Shown one piece after another: positions 1 through 10,748 of a stretch of DNA of 64,000 bases. Origin of the DNA: Odiellus spinosus. Lineage: Eukaryota; Arthropoda; Arachnida; Opiliones; Phalangiidae. The DNA lies in assembly GCA_963920705.1 (NCBI GenBank), contig CAWUCO010000001.1, positions 2,193,982 to 2,257,981 of the forward strand, written 5' to 3'. Position numbers and translations under genes: made by a program. Below the pieces are notes generated by a model, which did not search any database, was not told the origin of the DNA, and saw nothing but the letters and a program-made list of their open reading frames with translations. Position 1 is the stretch's first letter; the number at the start of each line of letters is the position of its first letter.

Positions 1-269
1 ATAGCGATATTAGAACGTGAGATTATAGGTACGGAAATGATAAAATTACGATTAGATATTTTTAAACCAGAGTCGCTAGTCTCTCGTGTTAAAGAAGATA
101 TCAATTCAAATTTAACTGAAAACCACGAACTCATTGCATTTGTGATTAGCTTGATAATAGGTACGGGAAATGACCCTTTTTTGAAGGGTTACCAATTGCC
201 TACCGCCTTAAAATGCAATTATTTTTCGCTGCTAAGTACCTTTATAAAAATAACCATTTCGAATATTTC

Positions 270-514
270 TTAGTACTGGAAGATATTTCGAAACAGCCCA
301 ATACTATACAAATACCGAGAGAAGAATACACTTAACAGTGAGAATTAGAACATCAACGAATAAAGTGACAATGAATGCAATTGTCGGCGCTATGACTTCG
401 GATGAATTGTGGATCACAATTTTTATTTGGAAATACGGAATGACCCTCGCTTCGATCGCCTTCTTCTTCGAGATCCTCGTTAAATTAATTACAAGACGTT
501 TCTCAAAAGAATAG
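270..514 (+). pseudogene. possible receptor C-terminal fragment
   Basis: A short open stretch ends at a stop near 514 and has an ATG at 371. Its last 48 residues read like one transmembrane helix: aromatic and charged residues (ELWITIFIWKYGM), then a hydrophobic run (LASIAFFFEILVKL), then a basic tail. This resembles the last membrane helix and cytoplasmic tail of insect ionotropic receptors, but the match rests on composition rather than diagnostic residues. Another frame is open from the window edge to about 270, so this may be the 3' end of a decayed or spliced gene that begins outside the window. A chance open frame remains quite possible. Confidence 0.2.
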
Positions 515-2380
515 CAAATAAGAAACGAAAAGGAAACCGGTAGTGACAGATTTTTAAAAGGTATCGAATTTTTATTAGGATTTTTCGGGAATTCATGGCA
601 ATTTGTTCAACGTTTAAGCCATCGTTTTAAAATGAAGTAGTTCATTATTGAGTTAAGAATATTCGGCCACCAACCTCACAACCAAATGGAATTTGATTAG
701 CATTATCGGAGAGATGGTAAAAAAAGTTAAGGACTTTCAAAATTTCACACGTAGCTTGGCATCCCAACTCTTACTTTGTGATCAAACTTTTCTACATTTC
801 TCTTTATCAGATAATAACTGTTTGCCCGACCATTTGTCTATTCAATCTCTTCTTAACTGATTTTAATATCCGAAGTACCTCTTTTAAGATTCCATTTTTT
901 AAACATATCGACGGGTTAACCGATACTCAAACAGATAACTGACAATTTAATTCTAGTTCTATTATTTTTTTGCGAAATAATCCGCGATTACTTGACAATA
1001 GTTCGAATTCATTGATAATCTACTACTCAAATAAGCGTCTCACGGTTGACTGGCAATAGATTGCGTAGTTATGAACAACGATAAAATATGTAAATTATTC
1101 TTCTTCTACTTAACCAGTATCAGTTTAATGCATTAAGAATAAATAAGATGGTGAAGCCCATAGAAATAGTCACGCCTCATTTTAGTACATCTGGAGCATT
1201 ACTTGCTAGACCTAATTGTTCGCTAATTTTGAGATTATTTACCATTTATTAAAAGATGGTTGTTTTTTGTTAACCTAAAATCCATTGGATAAACGCTCGA
1301 AGATAAAATGAACTTTGAATTATTCTGAACAATCGATTTTTTCAGACTAAAGATGAAATAAATATTACTCTCACGAATATGTGCAAAATTATTGGAACGT
1401 TTTTCGCGAATATGCGTGAAAAACTATGTATTGAATTTTTTGTTACGTGCACCATTAAAATAATTCACAAAGCTCTTCAATTTACTCCAAGACTCACTTA
1501 TAAGTCTAGTAATTAACCAGGGATAAGCGGTTAATTGCTAATAATCGATTAATTCTTACTAAATTCTTTATAAACAAACTTTAAATGGCTAGATGCGCTT
1601 ATATATATTCTGTAACCGTTTCCTTGTTATAGGATTCCCTTTTATTGAGATTGGAAACGATTACGGCGAATTTACCCAATAATGTGTTCTCCCCTTTCCT
1701 TCTTTCCAATATAATTCTGTAATTATTAAATGGTAATTACCGTTTCTTCCGCTTCTGAGTCCGAGGTATTTTCCGAGCAAGAGTTCTCTCTAGAAAAGCT
1801 TCGAGGCATCGTTTAGGTTGAGAATATTTTTATTTTTCGGAAGATATGTTATCAGATTGTTACAATCATTTTCTTTAACGAGTTATAAACTAATAATACT
1901 TTTCGTGTTTTTTCTCCCTCTCTCTATATATATATATCCCCTTATCTAAACTCGAATTTCATCAGAAACCGTAATGTATTTTCCAATGGATCCGCTTCGC
2001 TTTCTAACTGAAATCGTCGTCGCAGTCGTCGAATTCCTTTCCCCACTGTCCACTGAATTCTAATTAATACAGACAAAGGTACTTTTGAAAAAATTTTATA
2101 AGACTTCTTTCGGGTACAAGAGAATCTCTAGTTAAACACAGATTTAAGTAATGAAATATTGATTAAGGTATATGAAGTAATAGAAAGTAATGTGCCTGAA
2201 TGGGTTACAAAAGGGTGTAAACATAAGCACTTCAAAATTATGATCAAACAAGTTGGGAACCAAAATATAACCTCGCCGACCCCGACGTTAAGGTAACATA
2301 ACCTAGCCTAACCCTACCTAAAATAAAAGATGAAAAGAAATGTAGAGTATAAGCCATTTCGATGCAATTTTGGGGCAAAA
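515..2380. other. intergenic, no gene seen
   Basis: AT-rich sequence with no long open frame on either strand. A short TA run lies near 1925-1940 and a few CCTAA-like words lie near 2290-2325. I see no RNA gene, element end or clear regulatory site. Confidence 0.5.
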
Positions 2381-2395
2381 AATGGGGGAAAATGA

Positions 2396-2405
2396 GCGCA
2401 TGCGC
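2396..2405. promoter_or_regulatory. NRF1-like palindrome upstream of THAP gene
   Basis: GCGCATGCGC is a perfect palindrome matching the core NRF1/alpha-Pal binding site. It lies about 105 bases upstream of the THAP start codon at 2511, in a stretch that also has TATA-like words (near 2458 and 2502). CG-rich words are rare in this AT-rich neighbourhood, so a retained promoter element is plausible. Function is inferred. Confidence 0.35.
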
Positions 2406-2510
2406 AATTTCGTTCGGGAATCAAAAAGCCGGCCAACTGTTTTTTGGCCATAGGGTTTATATAATGATGTGACTTGTGTTTTTCGAATTTGAATTTTCTA
2501 ATATATAACG

Positions 2511-3260
2511 ATGGTTTGCTGTTCTTTCGTTGGTTGTAAAAGCAAGTATGTATCTCCAAATATTAAATTCCATCGAATTCCCAAAGCACGATGCAAGTTG
2601 TGGGGAAGACTTTTCAATCGCAAAGATTTTACCCCAACGAGACATTCGCGCGTTCGTAGTCTTCATTTTGTGTCTGGGTATCCTGGGTGTTAGCCTTCTG
2701 ACCCTGATTCAATTCCCACACTTAATATTGAAAAAAAACTATTTCACCCCGGAAACTTAAATTGACTCATTTGAGGCGTGAAAGAGAGGGAATTAGAAGC
2801 CAGAAAAAGGTAATTATCGATGTAAGTTAGGATTAAAGAATATGAGGATTAAGCCTTGGTTCCTCTTCATATAATCAAATGTCACTTATTCAGAATCAGA
2901 TATGAAGTTAATGAACAAATAATTATTATATTTTAGGAGGAGGCGTACCAAACATTTGTTCACAATCTCACTGAGAAGCGCCTGCTTTATCTCTCTCTAA
3001 AAATCCATGATTATGCGAGTTCTGGTATAAGCGTTGAAGAGACTTCATTTACAGTTTCCTCTTCAGATATATCTTTTATGTCAAATGGTGTTGAGCCCTA
3101 CAGTCAAGTAGCAGAAGAATCAACTGTAGTGCATCATAGAAGAGAAGTAACAAGAGAGATGACTGAACATACTACAAGCGTAGGCACCCAGACTGATGAA
3201 TGCCAGAATGTTAATTTGAGTGATGAAATTAACAAAAACAAATTTAGCCAAGGCATTTAA
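2511..3260 (+). pseudogene. broken THAP-domain gene, two exons
   Basis: The ATG at 2511 opens a THAP zinc-finger domain, a C2CH DNA-binding module of P-element-type transposases and related host proteins. It begins MVCCSFVGC, followed by the W and RF positions (KLWGRLF) and a degenerate SLHF where the family has C-S-x-H-F. Downstream PDSIPTLNI resembles the usual linker after a THAP domain. Exon 1 seems to end at 2809 (GT at 2810) and exon 2 to start at 2937 after TTTTAG; exon 2 is open to the stop at 3258-3260 and contains TSVGTQTDE, common in insect THAP-transposase-like proteins. Exon 1 carries an in-frame stop near 2691 and a frame change before 2760, so the gene is dead. It may be the 5' part of the same element as the P-like fragment at 7820-8660. 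Confidence 0.65.
2810..2936 (+). other. probable intron of THAP pseudogene
   Basis: A GTAATT donor at 2810 and a TATTTTAG acceptor ending at 2936 flank 127 AT-rich bases that have stops. The reading phase is kept from KLTHLRREREGIRSQKK in exon 1 to EEAYQTFVHNL in exon 2, which supports real splicing. Confidence 0.5.
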
Positions 3261-3540
3261 TTTCTAATACCCTTTTGTGAGCATAGATGGGTCAGAAATT
3301 ATTCCATCTCCGCTGGCTCCTATGAAAGCAGAGTCCAACAACAATGACAGGCCACTGGGTTCTACTGTAACGTGAAATTTGTCTTAATAGGCTTTCCTAG
3401 CGACTGGTTCCAAATTCCTTCCCCTCAAAATGGCTGGTGGCAATCTACTGTATCTAAAAGGTACATCCATGAAGTTGTCAATCATTAGAAGACCTTAGTA
3501 TAAATATTTGTTAATAAATACTTGTCTAATTTGCATGGAT
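3261..3540. other. unassigned stretch between THAP and Copia remains
   Basis: No sustained open frame and no recognisable domain. It could hold decayed transposase or the decayed 5' part of the Copia element. Confidence 0.3.
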
Positions 3541-5098
3541 TTAAAATAGAGTCAACTAAATAAACTGGAATTTTTTTTCGGATGTACTGCCTATGCGCAT
3601 ATCTCAGACGAAAGACGTAGAAAACTAGTTTTCGTTGGCTATGAGGAAGGAAGCAAGGCATATAGACTATTAAACATATTGGTTGAAAGAAAAAATGATG
3701 TACCATTGACAGTAGAAGATGAAATTCCGTCTTTGAATGAAGACCAAATGCTAGACACTGAAGAGGAAATACCTCTAATAAATGAAGTCCAAATTCAAGC
3801 AGCAGAAGAAATTAATGCTGTCAATGAAAATGAAAACGAAATAAAGGTCAACCACCCGAAAGACTAATAGAAGTCCTTTTGGCGCAAAACAACACCAAAA
3901 CAAGAGATTATCCGGCTACCATAAGTGAGGATTTAGCTGGTCCTCATCATGTTGAATGGAAAGCAGCAATGGCTGAGGAACTAAAATCCCTCGAAGAAAT
4001 GGAAACATGGAAAATTCAGGAATTACCCAAGGATCAAAAGGGCATCGTATGTAAATGAGTGTTTAAAACTAAGAGAAACAGCCAAGAACAAATACTTAGG
4101 TATAAAGCTCGACTAGTCGCTCAAGGCTACACAAATAAATTTGGTTCTGACTATGACGAGGTTTTCGCACCTGTTGGAAAACAAGCTACATTCCGCGCAT
4201 TGATGGCAGTTGTTGGCCATACGAAATCGAGAGTGCGACACTTCGATATCAAAACCGCTTTTCTGAATATAAATATTGAAGAAGAACTCTATATGAAACA
4301 ACCACCTGGTTTTGAAACGAAAGAAACAGCAAACCTCGTATGTAGACTACACAAAAGTATTTATGTACTAAAGCAATCAGCACGGAACTGGAATGAAAAA
4401 TTAAATGAAGTTCTAGAAAAGGATCTTTGGACTCGAGGAGTCTCAGACAAATGTCTCTATACGAAAAAGATCAATAACAAATGGTGCTATTTGTTTGTCT
4501 ATGTGGACGACCTAATTGCTGTTGGACCAGATGATGCGTTCATAAACCAAGTCTGTAGTTTTTTGCAAAAGAACTTTGAAGTAGTTGACTTGGGTGATTT
4601 GAAACTCTATCTCGGAATAGAGATTAAGCGTGATAATGACGATATTTATAGTATACACCAATACGGATATACCTCTACTATTCTAGAACGTTTTGGTATG
4701 TCGGAAGCAAAACCTGCAAAATCGCCAATAGATATTGGATATGTAAAGAATAAAGAAATGACAGACGAGAAGATTAACAAGGATATACAGGGTGGTAAAG
4801 ATCAGACCAACACCAATCTTCGTGGACCTCCCCCAATAATGCCGTCGGATGACGTCACTATACTACAATGTAGACCTCGTATACAGGGTGTTAGTAAATA
4901 CGTGTGATTGTAACCAAATGAGAATTTTCTATGGGTTCAGGTAAATGCCTGATGGTTAGAAACATTGCAGATCTAAGCCTCATAATTCACTAAATGACTT
5001 AACTCCGAGGCAATTTATTTAACAACTTTAATAATAAGATAATGACTGAATCGAAAGGAGGCCAGAAACGTCACGGTTGACTCCGTACGGTAAGCACA

Positions 5099-5759
5099 TC
5101 AGCGTAAATGTTCGACGTGTCTACCTTCGTGGTGTAGGCAGTCTTGAAGGCGACTTTCCAGGTCTTGCAATGCATTTGAAAGCATTTGAGTAGTGATTAA
5201 ATTGAAAGCGGCTCGAATCCGGTATTTTGAGTCTGCTGCGTCCATCGGTTCTGTTTCGTAAACGACTCCCTTAACATAACCACATAGTAAGAAATCAATT
5301 GGGTAAGGTCTGGAGACCGTGCTGGCCATGGGATTGGTCCACCACTACCTACCCAACGATTGGGAAAGTGGTCGTTCAGCCATTGACGAACATTAATCGC
5401 CCAATGTGTGTGGGGCTCCATCCTGTTGGAACCACATGTTGCGAAACACTGCTAATAGCAATGCGTCTATCGCGTCACTAAACTCGTGACGCAGGAAGTC
5501 CAAGTACAAATCTCATGTAATGTTCGCAAATGCCAACCCAGTAATTTATCTTCCATCGAATTTGTTGGTAATTGTGTTGTAACCAATAGGGATTGTAATG
5601 GATCCAGTAATGCATGTTTGGACGGTCTACCGTACCATCCCTGTGAAATGTTGCCTCGTCCGAAAACCGCACCTTTTGCAAAAATTGTGGATCGGCTGCA
5701 ATTAGGTCACGCATGGTAAGACACGAGGTTCGACTAAACCATGTTACTGTACTTGCCAC
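5099..5759 (-). pseudogene. degraded Tc1/mariner-like transposase, left copy
   Basis: Reading from 5759 downwards: TMRDLIAADPQFLQKVRFSDEATF, where the D of FSDEATF is the first catalytic aspartate, then NMHYWIHYNPYWLQ. In another frame follow WLNDHFPNRWVGSGGPIPWP and ARSPDLT, the third acidic-residue block, and finally the C-terminal DLESRLQDCLHHEGRH region. These blocks match the DDE_3-type transposases of insects that carry a DUF4817-like helix-turn-helix. The copy lacks its N-terminal DNA-binding half and needs at least two frame changes to read through, so it is inactive. Confidence 0.75.
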
Positions 5760-5764
5760 TTTAC

Positions 5765-6482
5765 ATCGAAACCACTACTGGCCCTATCATATCCACCTCC
5801 ATGAAGCCTTAACAGACGACGATTACCTAAGACGGCAAGACCTTTGTCTTACCATGCGTGACCTAATTGCAGCGATCCACTATTTTTGCAAAAGGTGCTG
5901 TTTTCGGACGAGGCTACATTTCTCAGAGATTGTACGGTAAACCGTCAAAACATGCATTACGGGACCCATCACAATCAATATTGGTTATGACACCATTACC
6001 ATCAAATTCGATGGAAGGTAAATGTCTGGGTTGGCATTCTTGGGAACCAAATAATTATTCACTTTTTCTTCGATGCGAACATTACTGAAGATTTGTACTT
6101 GGACTTTCTGCGTCACGAGTTTAGTAACGCGATAGACGTATTACTATTAGGAGTGATTCTCAACATGTGGTTCCAACAGGATGGCGCCCTAACACATTGG
6201 GCGGTCAATGGCTGAACGACCACTTTCCCAATCGTTGGATAGGTAGAGGTGGACCAATTCCGGGGCCATCACGGTCATCTGACCTCACCCCACTGGATTT
6301 CTTCCTATGGGGTTATGTTAAAAGTGTCATTTACGAAACAGAACCAATGGGCGCTGGACCGGATTCCAGCTGCTATCAATGGAATCTCTACTCAAATGCT
6401 GGCAAATGCATTGCAAGACCTGGAAAGTCGCCTCCGAGAGTGCCCACACCACGATGGTAGGCACATCAAACATGTACGCTGA
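5765..6482 (+). pseudogene. degraded Tc1/mariner-like transposase, right copy
   Basis: Begins with HYWPYHIHLHEALTDDDYLRR, a block just upstream of the catalytic core, and continues through TMRDLIAA, the DEATF-type first-aspartate region, the second-aspartate block (QQDGALTHW, near 6177), WLNDHFPNRWIGRGGPIPGP and DLTPLDFFLWGYVKS with the third catalytic aspartate. It ends with DLESRLRECPHHDGRH. Several frame changes separate these blocks. It keeps slightly more N-terminal sequence than the left copy but also lacks the DNA-binding domain. Confidence 0.75.
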
Positions 6483-7010
6483 TGTTCTTACCGTACGGAT
6501 TCAACTTTGGCGTTTCAGGCCTCACGTCGATTCAATTCAATCATTATCTTATTATTAAAGTTGTTAAATAAATTGTCTCGGAGACATCTAGTGAATTACG
6601 AGGCTGAGATCTGTGTCAATTCAATGATTCTAGCCATCAGGCATTTACCATGTTAAAACCAATAGAAAATTCTCATTTAGTTACAATGACACTTACTCTA
6701 TGTTGCAGCCTGTACTCGTCCTGATATCGCTGTAAGTGTAGCTATCTTAAGTAGAAAGATAACAAACCCAAGCAACGCCGATTGGACCGCAGTCAAACGT
6801 TTGATGCGATATTTAAAGGGTACTCAAGCATTTAAATTCAAGTTAGGAAATGTTGAATGTACAAAACAAAAGTTAATCGAATATGCTGACTCAGACCTGG
6901 CAGGTGACTTAACGGACAGAAAATCGAATACTGTTTTTTTTATTCCAATATCTTGGAGCATCCATAAGTTGGAGCAGTAGGAAACAAAGTATTGTGGCTT
7001 TGGGAATGGC

Positions 7011-7819
7011 GCTAATGGGAAACTGCGCAAATGGGAATGGCGCTAATGGGAACTGGGCTAATGGACATAATTACAAATTAGTAGTTAGAGAAAGAGCAAT
7101 TAAATATCTTTAAAATTATAGTTAGTAAATTTAGTCTGCTACTCAAAGATTTTATTATTATTAAATATTTTCCAAAAAACGGATAAAGACGACCTAGGTT
7201 ATTCCTAGGTCGTCTTTTATCCGTGGAATGTTTTCGCCGTAGTCGAACCGCGACTTAAAAAGCTGGCAGAAAAACCGTATATCAACATTAGGCCCGCATG
7301 AAATTAGCGACTTTCTATTTCAAACATCTCGGCTACAAATGAATTTCATTTCCAGCTGTTGACAAAAAGAAGACCAGTTTATAATTAGCAGATATATAAA
7401 ACAAACAATAATGGGATAATGCAACCTAAAAAGTCATATTTTTTATCGATTCCTTATCGTTTAAATAGTCCTAATATACCAGTAACAAACTTTTGCTGGG
7501 ATAAGACGATATAGCCCTCGTTTCAAACTACTATAGATTTTGAATATTTAGGCCTTTTACACTTATTATTCTTGGAAGCGCTTTCTTGGAAGTATATCCA
7601 TATTACAGCGCGCAATGAGGATAAATAAGACGAGATTACGTCACTTACCATTTAACTCTAGCGTTTCGCTAGACCTAAACTTCATCAAATTCGAGCAGAC
7701 GATATTTAGTGAACGCGTGCGTCGAGACGGGAAAATTGTTAATTGAGATTGAAAGTTATGTTAAGAATTTATTTTAATATTGCTTTAATTTCATCACCTT
7801 GGTCAAGAAGTTTTGTGTA
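7011..7819. other. no gene seen; contains a hairpin
   Basis: AT-rich, with no sustained open frame. Apart from the palindrome at 7180-7223 and a short repeat of GGGAATGGCGCTAATGGGAA around 7003-7051, nothing is recognisable. Confidence 0.4.
7180..7223. repeat. near-perfect 19-bp stem hairpin
   Basis: The left arm (7180-7198, ending GACGACCTAGG) and right arm (7204-7223, starting CCTAGGTCGTC) are reverse complements apart from one extra A, with a 5-base loop (TTATT). It could be the tip of a small foldback or MITE, or the terminus of a decayed element. Function is unknown. Confidence 0.7.
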
Positions 7820-8660
7820 AAAGTAAAATTCATTGTTTTGCTTTTTTCAAGTAATTTGCTTACCTACAAGTTTTCGCAAGACCACTTGGAGTTATTTTTC
7901 AATACAATGAGAGGAAAAGGAGGGTGGAATAACAACCCAACAATTTGAAGGTGCCTACAGGAGATCTCTCGCTAGCCGCCTTACACCAACCTTAACGGGA
8001 AATGTTACGCCCTTGGATGAAACTGAAATCCCAAGATTGTGCAATATTCAACGTTATCCTGAGTTTGACGAAGACTCTAAGAATCAACTATTACAACCGC
8101 TGCAACTTGATCAAGAATCTGAAGTTGAAGAATTCTTCATTGAACAGCAACACTCGTCAATTTTTCTAGAAAACGCAGTTTATTACATTTCAGGATTCGT
8201 TCTTTCCAAGTTGTGCAAAATTATTAGTTTCGCTAAATGCCTAGCAGCCCTTGAAGAAATACCAAATGAGCACAACTATGCATTTGACAGACATTCTAGA
8301 TTTACACAAATGAAAAATAATGGGGGTTTACATAATCCATCAAAGAGTGTCCTCCATCTTTGTCAACTCACGGAATCATGCATTCGCCAAAATGTTGCCG
8401 TTACTATGGCTTGTAAAGATATATCACTGGCCATTGAACTTGCCGTTCTTAGAAATATTGTTGGCCATGATATTTTCTTGGATCTTTATGAGCACATGTT
8501 TGATTCTGAGATAGGAATTGAACATCATCGCATTGAACTAATTAAAAAAGTTATCAAATTGTATACTAACGTCAGAATGCTCAAATTAGCGAAAGATAAG
8601 AATCTTCAACTCAAAGGTGAGGCCATAAGACACAAACTTTCAAAAATAATATTATTTTAA
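7820..8660 (+). pseudogene. P-like (THAP9-type) transposase, 3' fragment
   Basis: Blocks typical of the C-terminal half of P-element/THAP9-family transposases appear in order: LTYKFSQDHLELFF and GGWNNNPT (about 7855-7943), QQFEGAYRRSLASRL, then YYISGFVLSKLCK with its paired cysteines (KIISFAKCLAALEEI), then FTQMKNNGGLHNPSKSVLHLC, and the C-terminal GEAIRHKLSKIILF just before the stop at 8660. One frame change lies near 7944; otherwise the 3' 235 codons are open. The N-terminal THAP domain and most of the RNase H-like catalytic core are missing here. A THAP domain in the same orientation lies 5.3 kb upstream, with the Copia fossil between, so the two may be one interrupted element. Confidence 0.8.
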
Positions 8661-9211
8661 GGCCAATAGAACAAATAAACTCACTTGCCATCATTTTATT
8701 TAACTTACGAAGAAAATTAGAAATAGCCCTAAGCCTTGAATAAATATTTACTTTGGGCTTTAACTCTTCTTTGAGAGGTTTTCTGTTAGAAAAAGGGATG
8801 GTTTCTTATTAAAAAATGTATTATAATAAATAATTTAATTATTTTCTTACGAACTATTGCTAGCGTTCACCAATCTTCCGGCTAGGCGGCTACAGCTTGA
8901 GACGATAACTAAATTGAAATTATTCTTATTCTAGAAAGTTAAGTGATTTAAATGAGATCAGCAATCAACAACTGACACTTAATTATGCAGTAAACGTTTT
9001 TATTGTGCGAGATAAGATACAGATAGAAAAATTGATATCTATTTTTGATACAGAGCCTTTCATGACCGATTCAAACGACATAAGTTACATAACAAAAATA
9101 GTTTCCCTCTCTTGATGGTGGATGGCGGTAAAGCAAATATTTTTTATTCCGCGGGTAATTCAAATTTTATTCTTCAACATTGAATCTATTTGAAAAGGAT
9201 TACGTTTCCCT
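8661..9211. other. intergenic, no gene seen
   Basis: AT-rich with no open frame of note and no recognised repeat. Confidence 0.45.
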
Positions 9212-9671
9212 TGTCATGCAAAGTCAAAATATTCACCCATTTTGCTCGTCTTGTAGTCAGTTCTAGAACTTGTATCGTAATTGTAAGCAGAGTTAAACTG
9301 AAATGCCATTATAGAGAAGGCCAAGGGTTAGCGAGCTAAATAATATTTATTGATTTAAATAATATATATGTTATATTTACCTTTTAAAAATTGATGGATC
9401 ATGTAAGAAACAACTTTTTTAACACGTTTTGAGCCGATTTCATTCTCTTCTGTCGAATAATATTTAAAAAAAAAAAAAAAAAAAAAACATTTTCTGGCCG
9501 AAGCGGGGAAATTAAACTTGTCGCATTTTGAGCTTTCCATTTTCGGGTATAGATGGCGCTGATTTGATTTTTCTCCAGCATTGTAGGTCTCCATAGCCGT
9601 AGTCTGCTATCTATACCTTCCGTATTTTCCCTCGATTTAATACGGTACCTAGCCAGTTATATATAAGATTT

Positions 9672-10109
9672 CTATGAATTTTGCTTTAATCCTTTGCCTT
9701 CAGAGTTTAAAGTGGAGGTGTTAAGCCTTTGTCCTTGAGCTCGGCGAAAATAAACTTGTCCAATTCGCATAATTATTAAAGAGAAATTATTATTGAAAAC
9801 CAATCTAGTATTAAGATCTTTCCATCCATTGTAGTTAATAAAATTATTTACACAAATTTCCGCCAAGGAAAAGAAGACATCCAATTTATTGCCATTTGGG
9901 CTGATGCTCGCCTTACTCGCCATTTTAACGAAAAATAAAATGCAATATTCTAACACCAGAGTGCGTTGTGTACGCGTGTTGCGAAAAGCAGACGAACTTT
10001 TGTTACACAGTTTGCGAGGATGGGACCAGAGGCTAAAGCTATGCTCCCCTATTCTTATGGAACCTGAATGGATTATTGATAAAAGTGAACCACAGTCACT
10101 ATATTTCAC
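9672..10109 (-). CDS. uncharacterised open frame in foldback left arm
   Basis: A 145-residue open frame on the minus strand; an internal methionine begins MASKASISPNGNKLDVFF. The right arm carries the same peptide on the plus strand (11026-11244), but shorter because the frame diverges. It has no recognisable domain. The copy in each arm may only reflect the inverted duplication, so coding status is doubtful. Confidence 0.25.
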   Translation of the reverse strand: MKYSDCGSLLSIIHSGSIRIGEHSFSLWSHPRKLCNKSSSAFRNTRTQRTLVLEYCILFFVKMASKASISPNGNKLDVFFSLAEICVNNFINYNGWKDLNTRLVFNNNFSLIIMRIGQVYFRRAQGQRLNTSTLNSEGKGLKQNS

Positions 10110-10205
10110 CTTTTAAATAAGTCATAAAAGTGAAGAAAAAGTGAAAAAAAAAATTATTGAGTCAATTACAATATTATCCTTTTTAAGTTAAATTCTCAAT
10201 TGGTA

Positions 10206-10304
10206 AACTTTGGATTTGTTAATGGGGGTTACTCGACACATATCCAATAAGAAAATTTTCTTATTGGATATATTGTCGAGTAACCCCCATTAACAAATTC
10301 AAAG
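10206..10304. repeat. inner palindrome 1 in foldback spacer
   Basis: About 48-bp arms (around GGGGGTTACTCGACA and its complement TGTCGAGTAACCCCC) meet at AAAATTTT near 10255, with almost no loop. Only a few mismatches. The stem would be very stable as single-stranded DNA. Confidence 0.8.
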
Positions 10305-10369
10305 TTATCGGACATTTAAAAAAATCAGACATTGCCAGATTTCCAGTGTTAATAAGTAATTTTTCTTAT

Positions 10370-10532
10370 CGGACAAATGTCCAGTTTCCTCTACAAAATA
10401 AGTTATACGACATTTGGAAAACTTATCGGACAATGTCCAGTGCCGTGTGCCTATTTCGGTCCTTGATGCTATAATTTTTCTGTATTCGTAACAGGCTGGG
10501 AAATAAGGCGATTTCAATGGACAATTGTCCAT
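10370..10532. repeat. three small GGACA..TGTCC palindromes
   Basis: GGACAAATGTCC, GGACAATGTCC and GGACAATTGTCC (near 10373, 10428 and 10519) recur within 160 bases. The shared half-site suggests a repeated protein-binding palindrome or the debris of a smaller foldback unit. Confidence 0.45.
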
Positions 10533-10553
10533 TTAAAAAATTAGCTGGGGTCT

Positions 10554-10748
10554 ACTGGCCTTAGAGATCGGGGTTTGGACAAAATAATCCACAACTATCA
10601 GTTAATCAGTTAATCATAAAAAATTAATCGGAAAATTATTCGCGATTACATTGGATTTATCATAGACTTTCCTCGAAAAGTTTTAATTTATGAATAAAGA
10701 TAAAATAATCAGAAATTTTCTTGTCCAAACCCCGATCTCTAACTGGCC
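10554..10748. repeat. inner palindrome 2 in foldback spacer
   Basis: Arms of about 30 bp (TTAGAGATCGGGGTTTGGAC near 10560 and its complement near 10721-10740) flank about 130 AT-rich bases, like a small MITE nested in the spacer. Confidence 0.65.

Larger units (their letters stand above)
4885..6695. mobile_element. inverted-duplicate Tc1/mariner-like DNA transposon
   Basis: The outer ends are inverted copies of one another: about 4905-4962 (TGATTGTAACCAAATGAG and on) matches the reverse complement of about 6633-6698. Inside are two degraded transposase copies back to back, one on the minus strand (5099-5759) and one on the plus strand (5765-6482), with their C-terminal ends facing outwards. 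The structure is thus a large imperfect palindrome centred near 5800. It interrupts the reverse transcriptase/RNase H boundary of the Copia fossil. Terminal CAGGGTG words near 4788 and 4884 resemble ends of this superfamily, so the exact left edge is uncertain by about 100 bases. Arm divergence looks like 20-25 percent by eye, so the duplication is not recent. Confidence 0.75.
3541..7010 (+). mobile_element. fossil Ty1/Copia LTR-retrotransposon (pol part)
   Basis: Parts seen in order: the region after the integrase core (about 3541-3880), with an acidic spacer typical of Copia; an RVT_2 reverse transcriptase (about 3890-4780) with RYKARLVAQGY, the FDIKTAFLN block and the YVDDLIAVG catalytic block; then, beyond an inserted DNA transposon, the RNase H region (about 6694-7010) with YVAACTRPDIAVSVAILSRK and the YADSDLAGDLTDRKS block. 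I see no gag, protease or LTRs, so only the 3' half of pol remains. The element is broken, with several interruptions besides the insertion, and looks old. The insertion inside it is younger than the element itself. Confidence 0.85.

Noticed and set aside
2290-2325. Telomere-like CCTAA words
   Set aside because: Only a few degenerate copies; not a TTAGG array.
3541-7010. Copia fragment as an active element
   Set aside because: Only part of pol remains, without LTRs, gag or protease, and it carries a large insertion.
9355-9594. Small frames beginning METYNAGEK in both foldback arms
   Set aside because: Low complexity (poly-F from poly-A/T), unequal between arms and without any domain.
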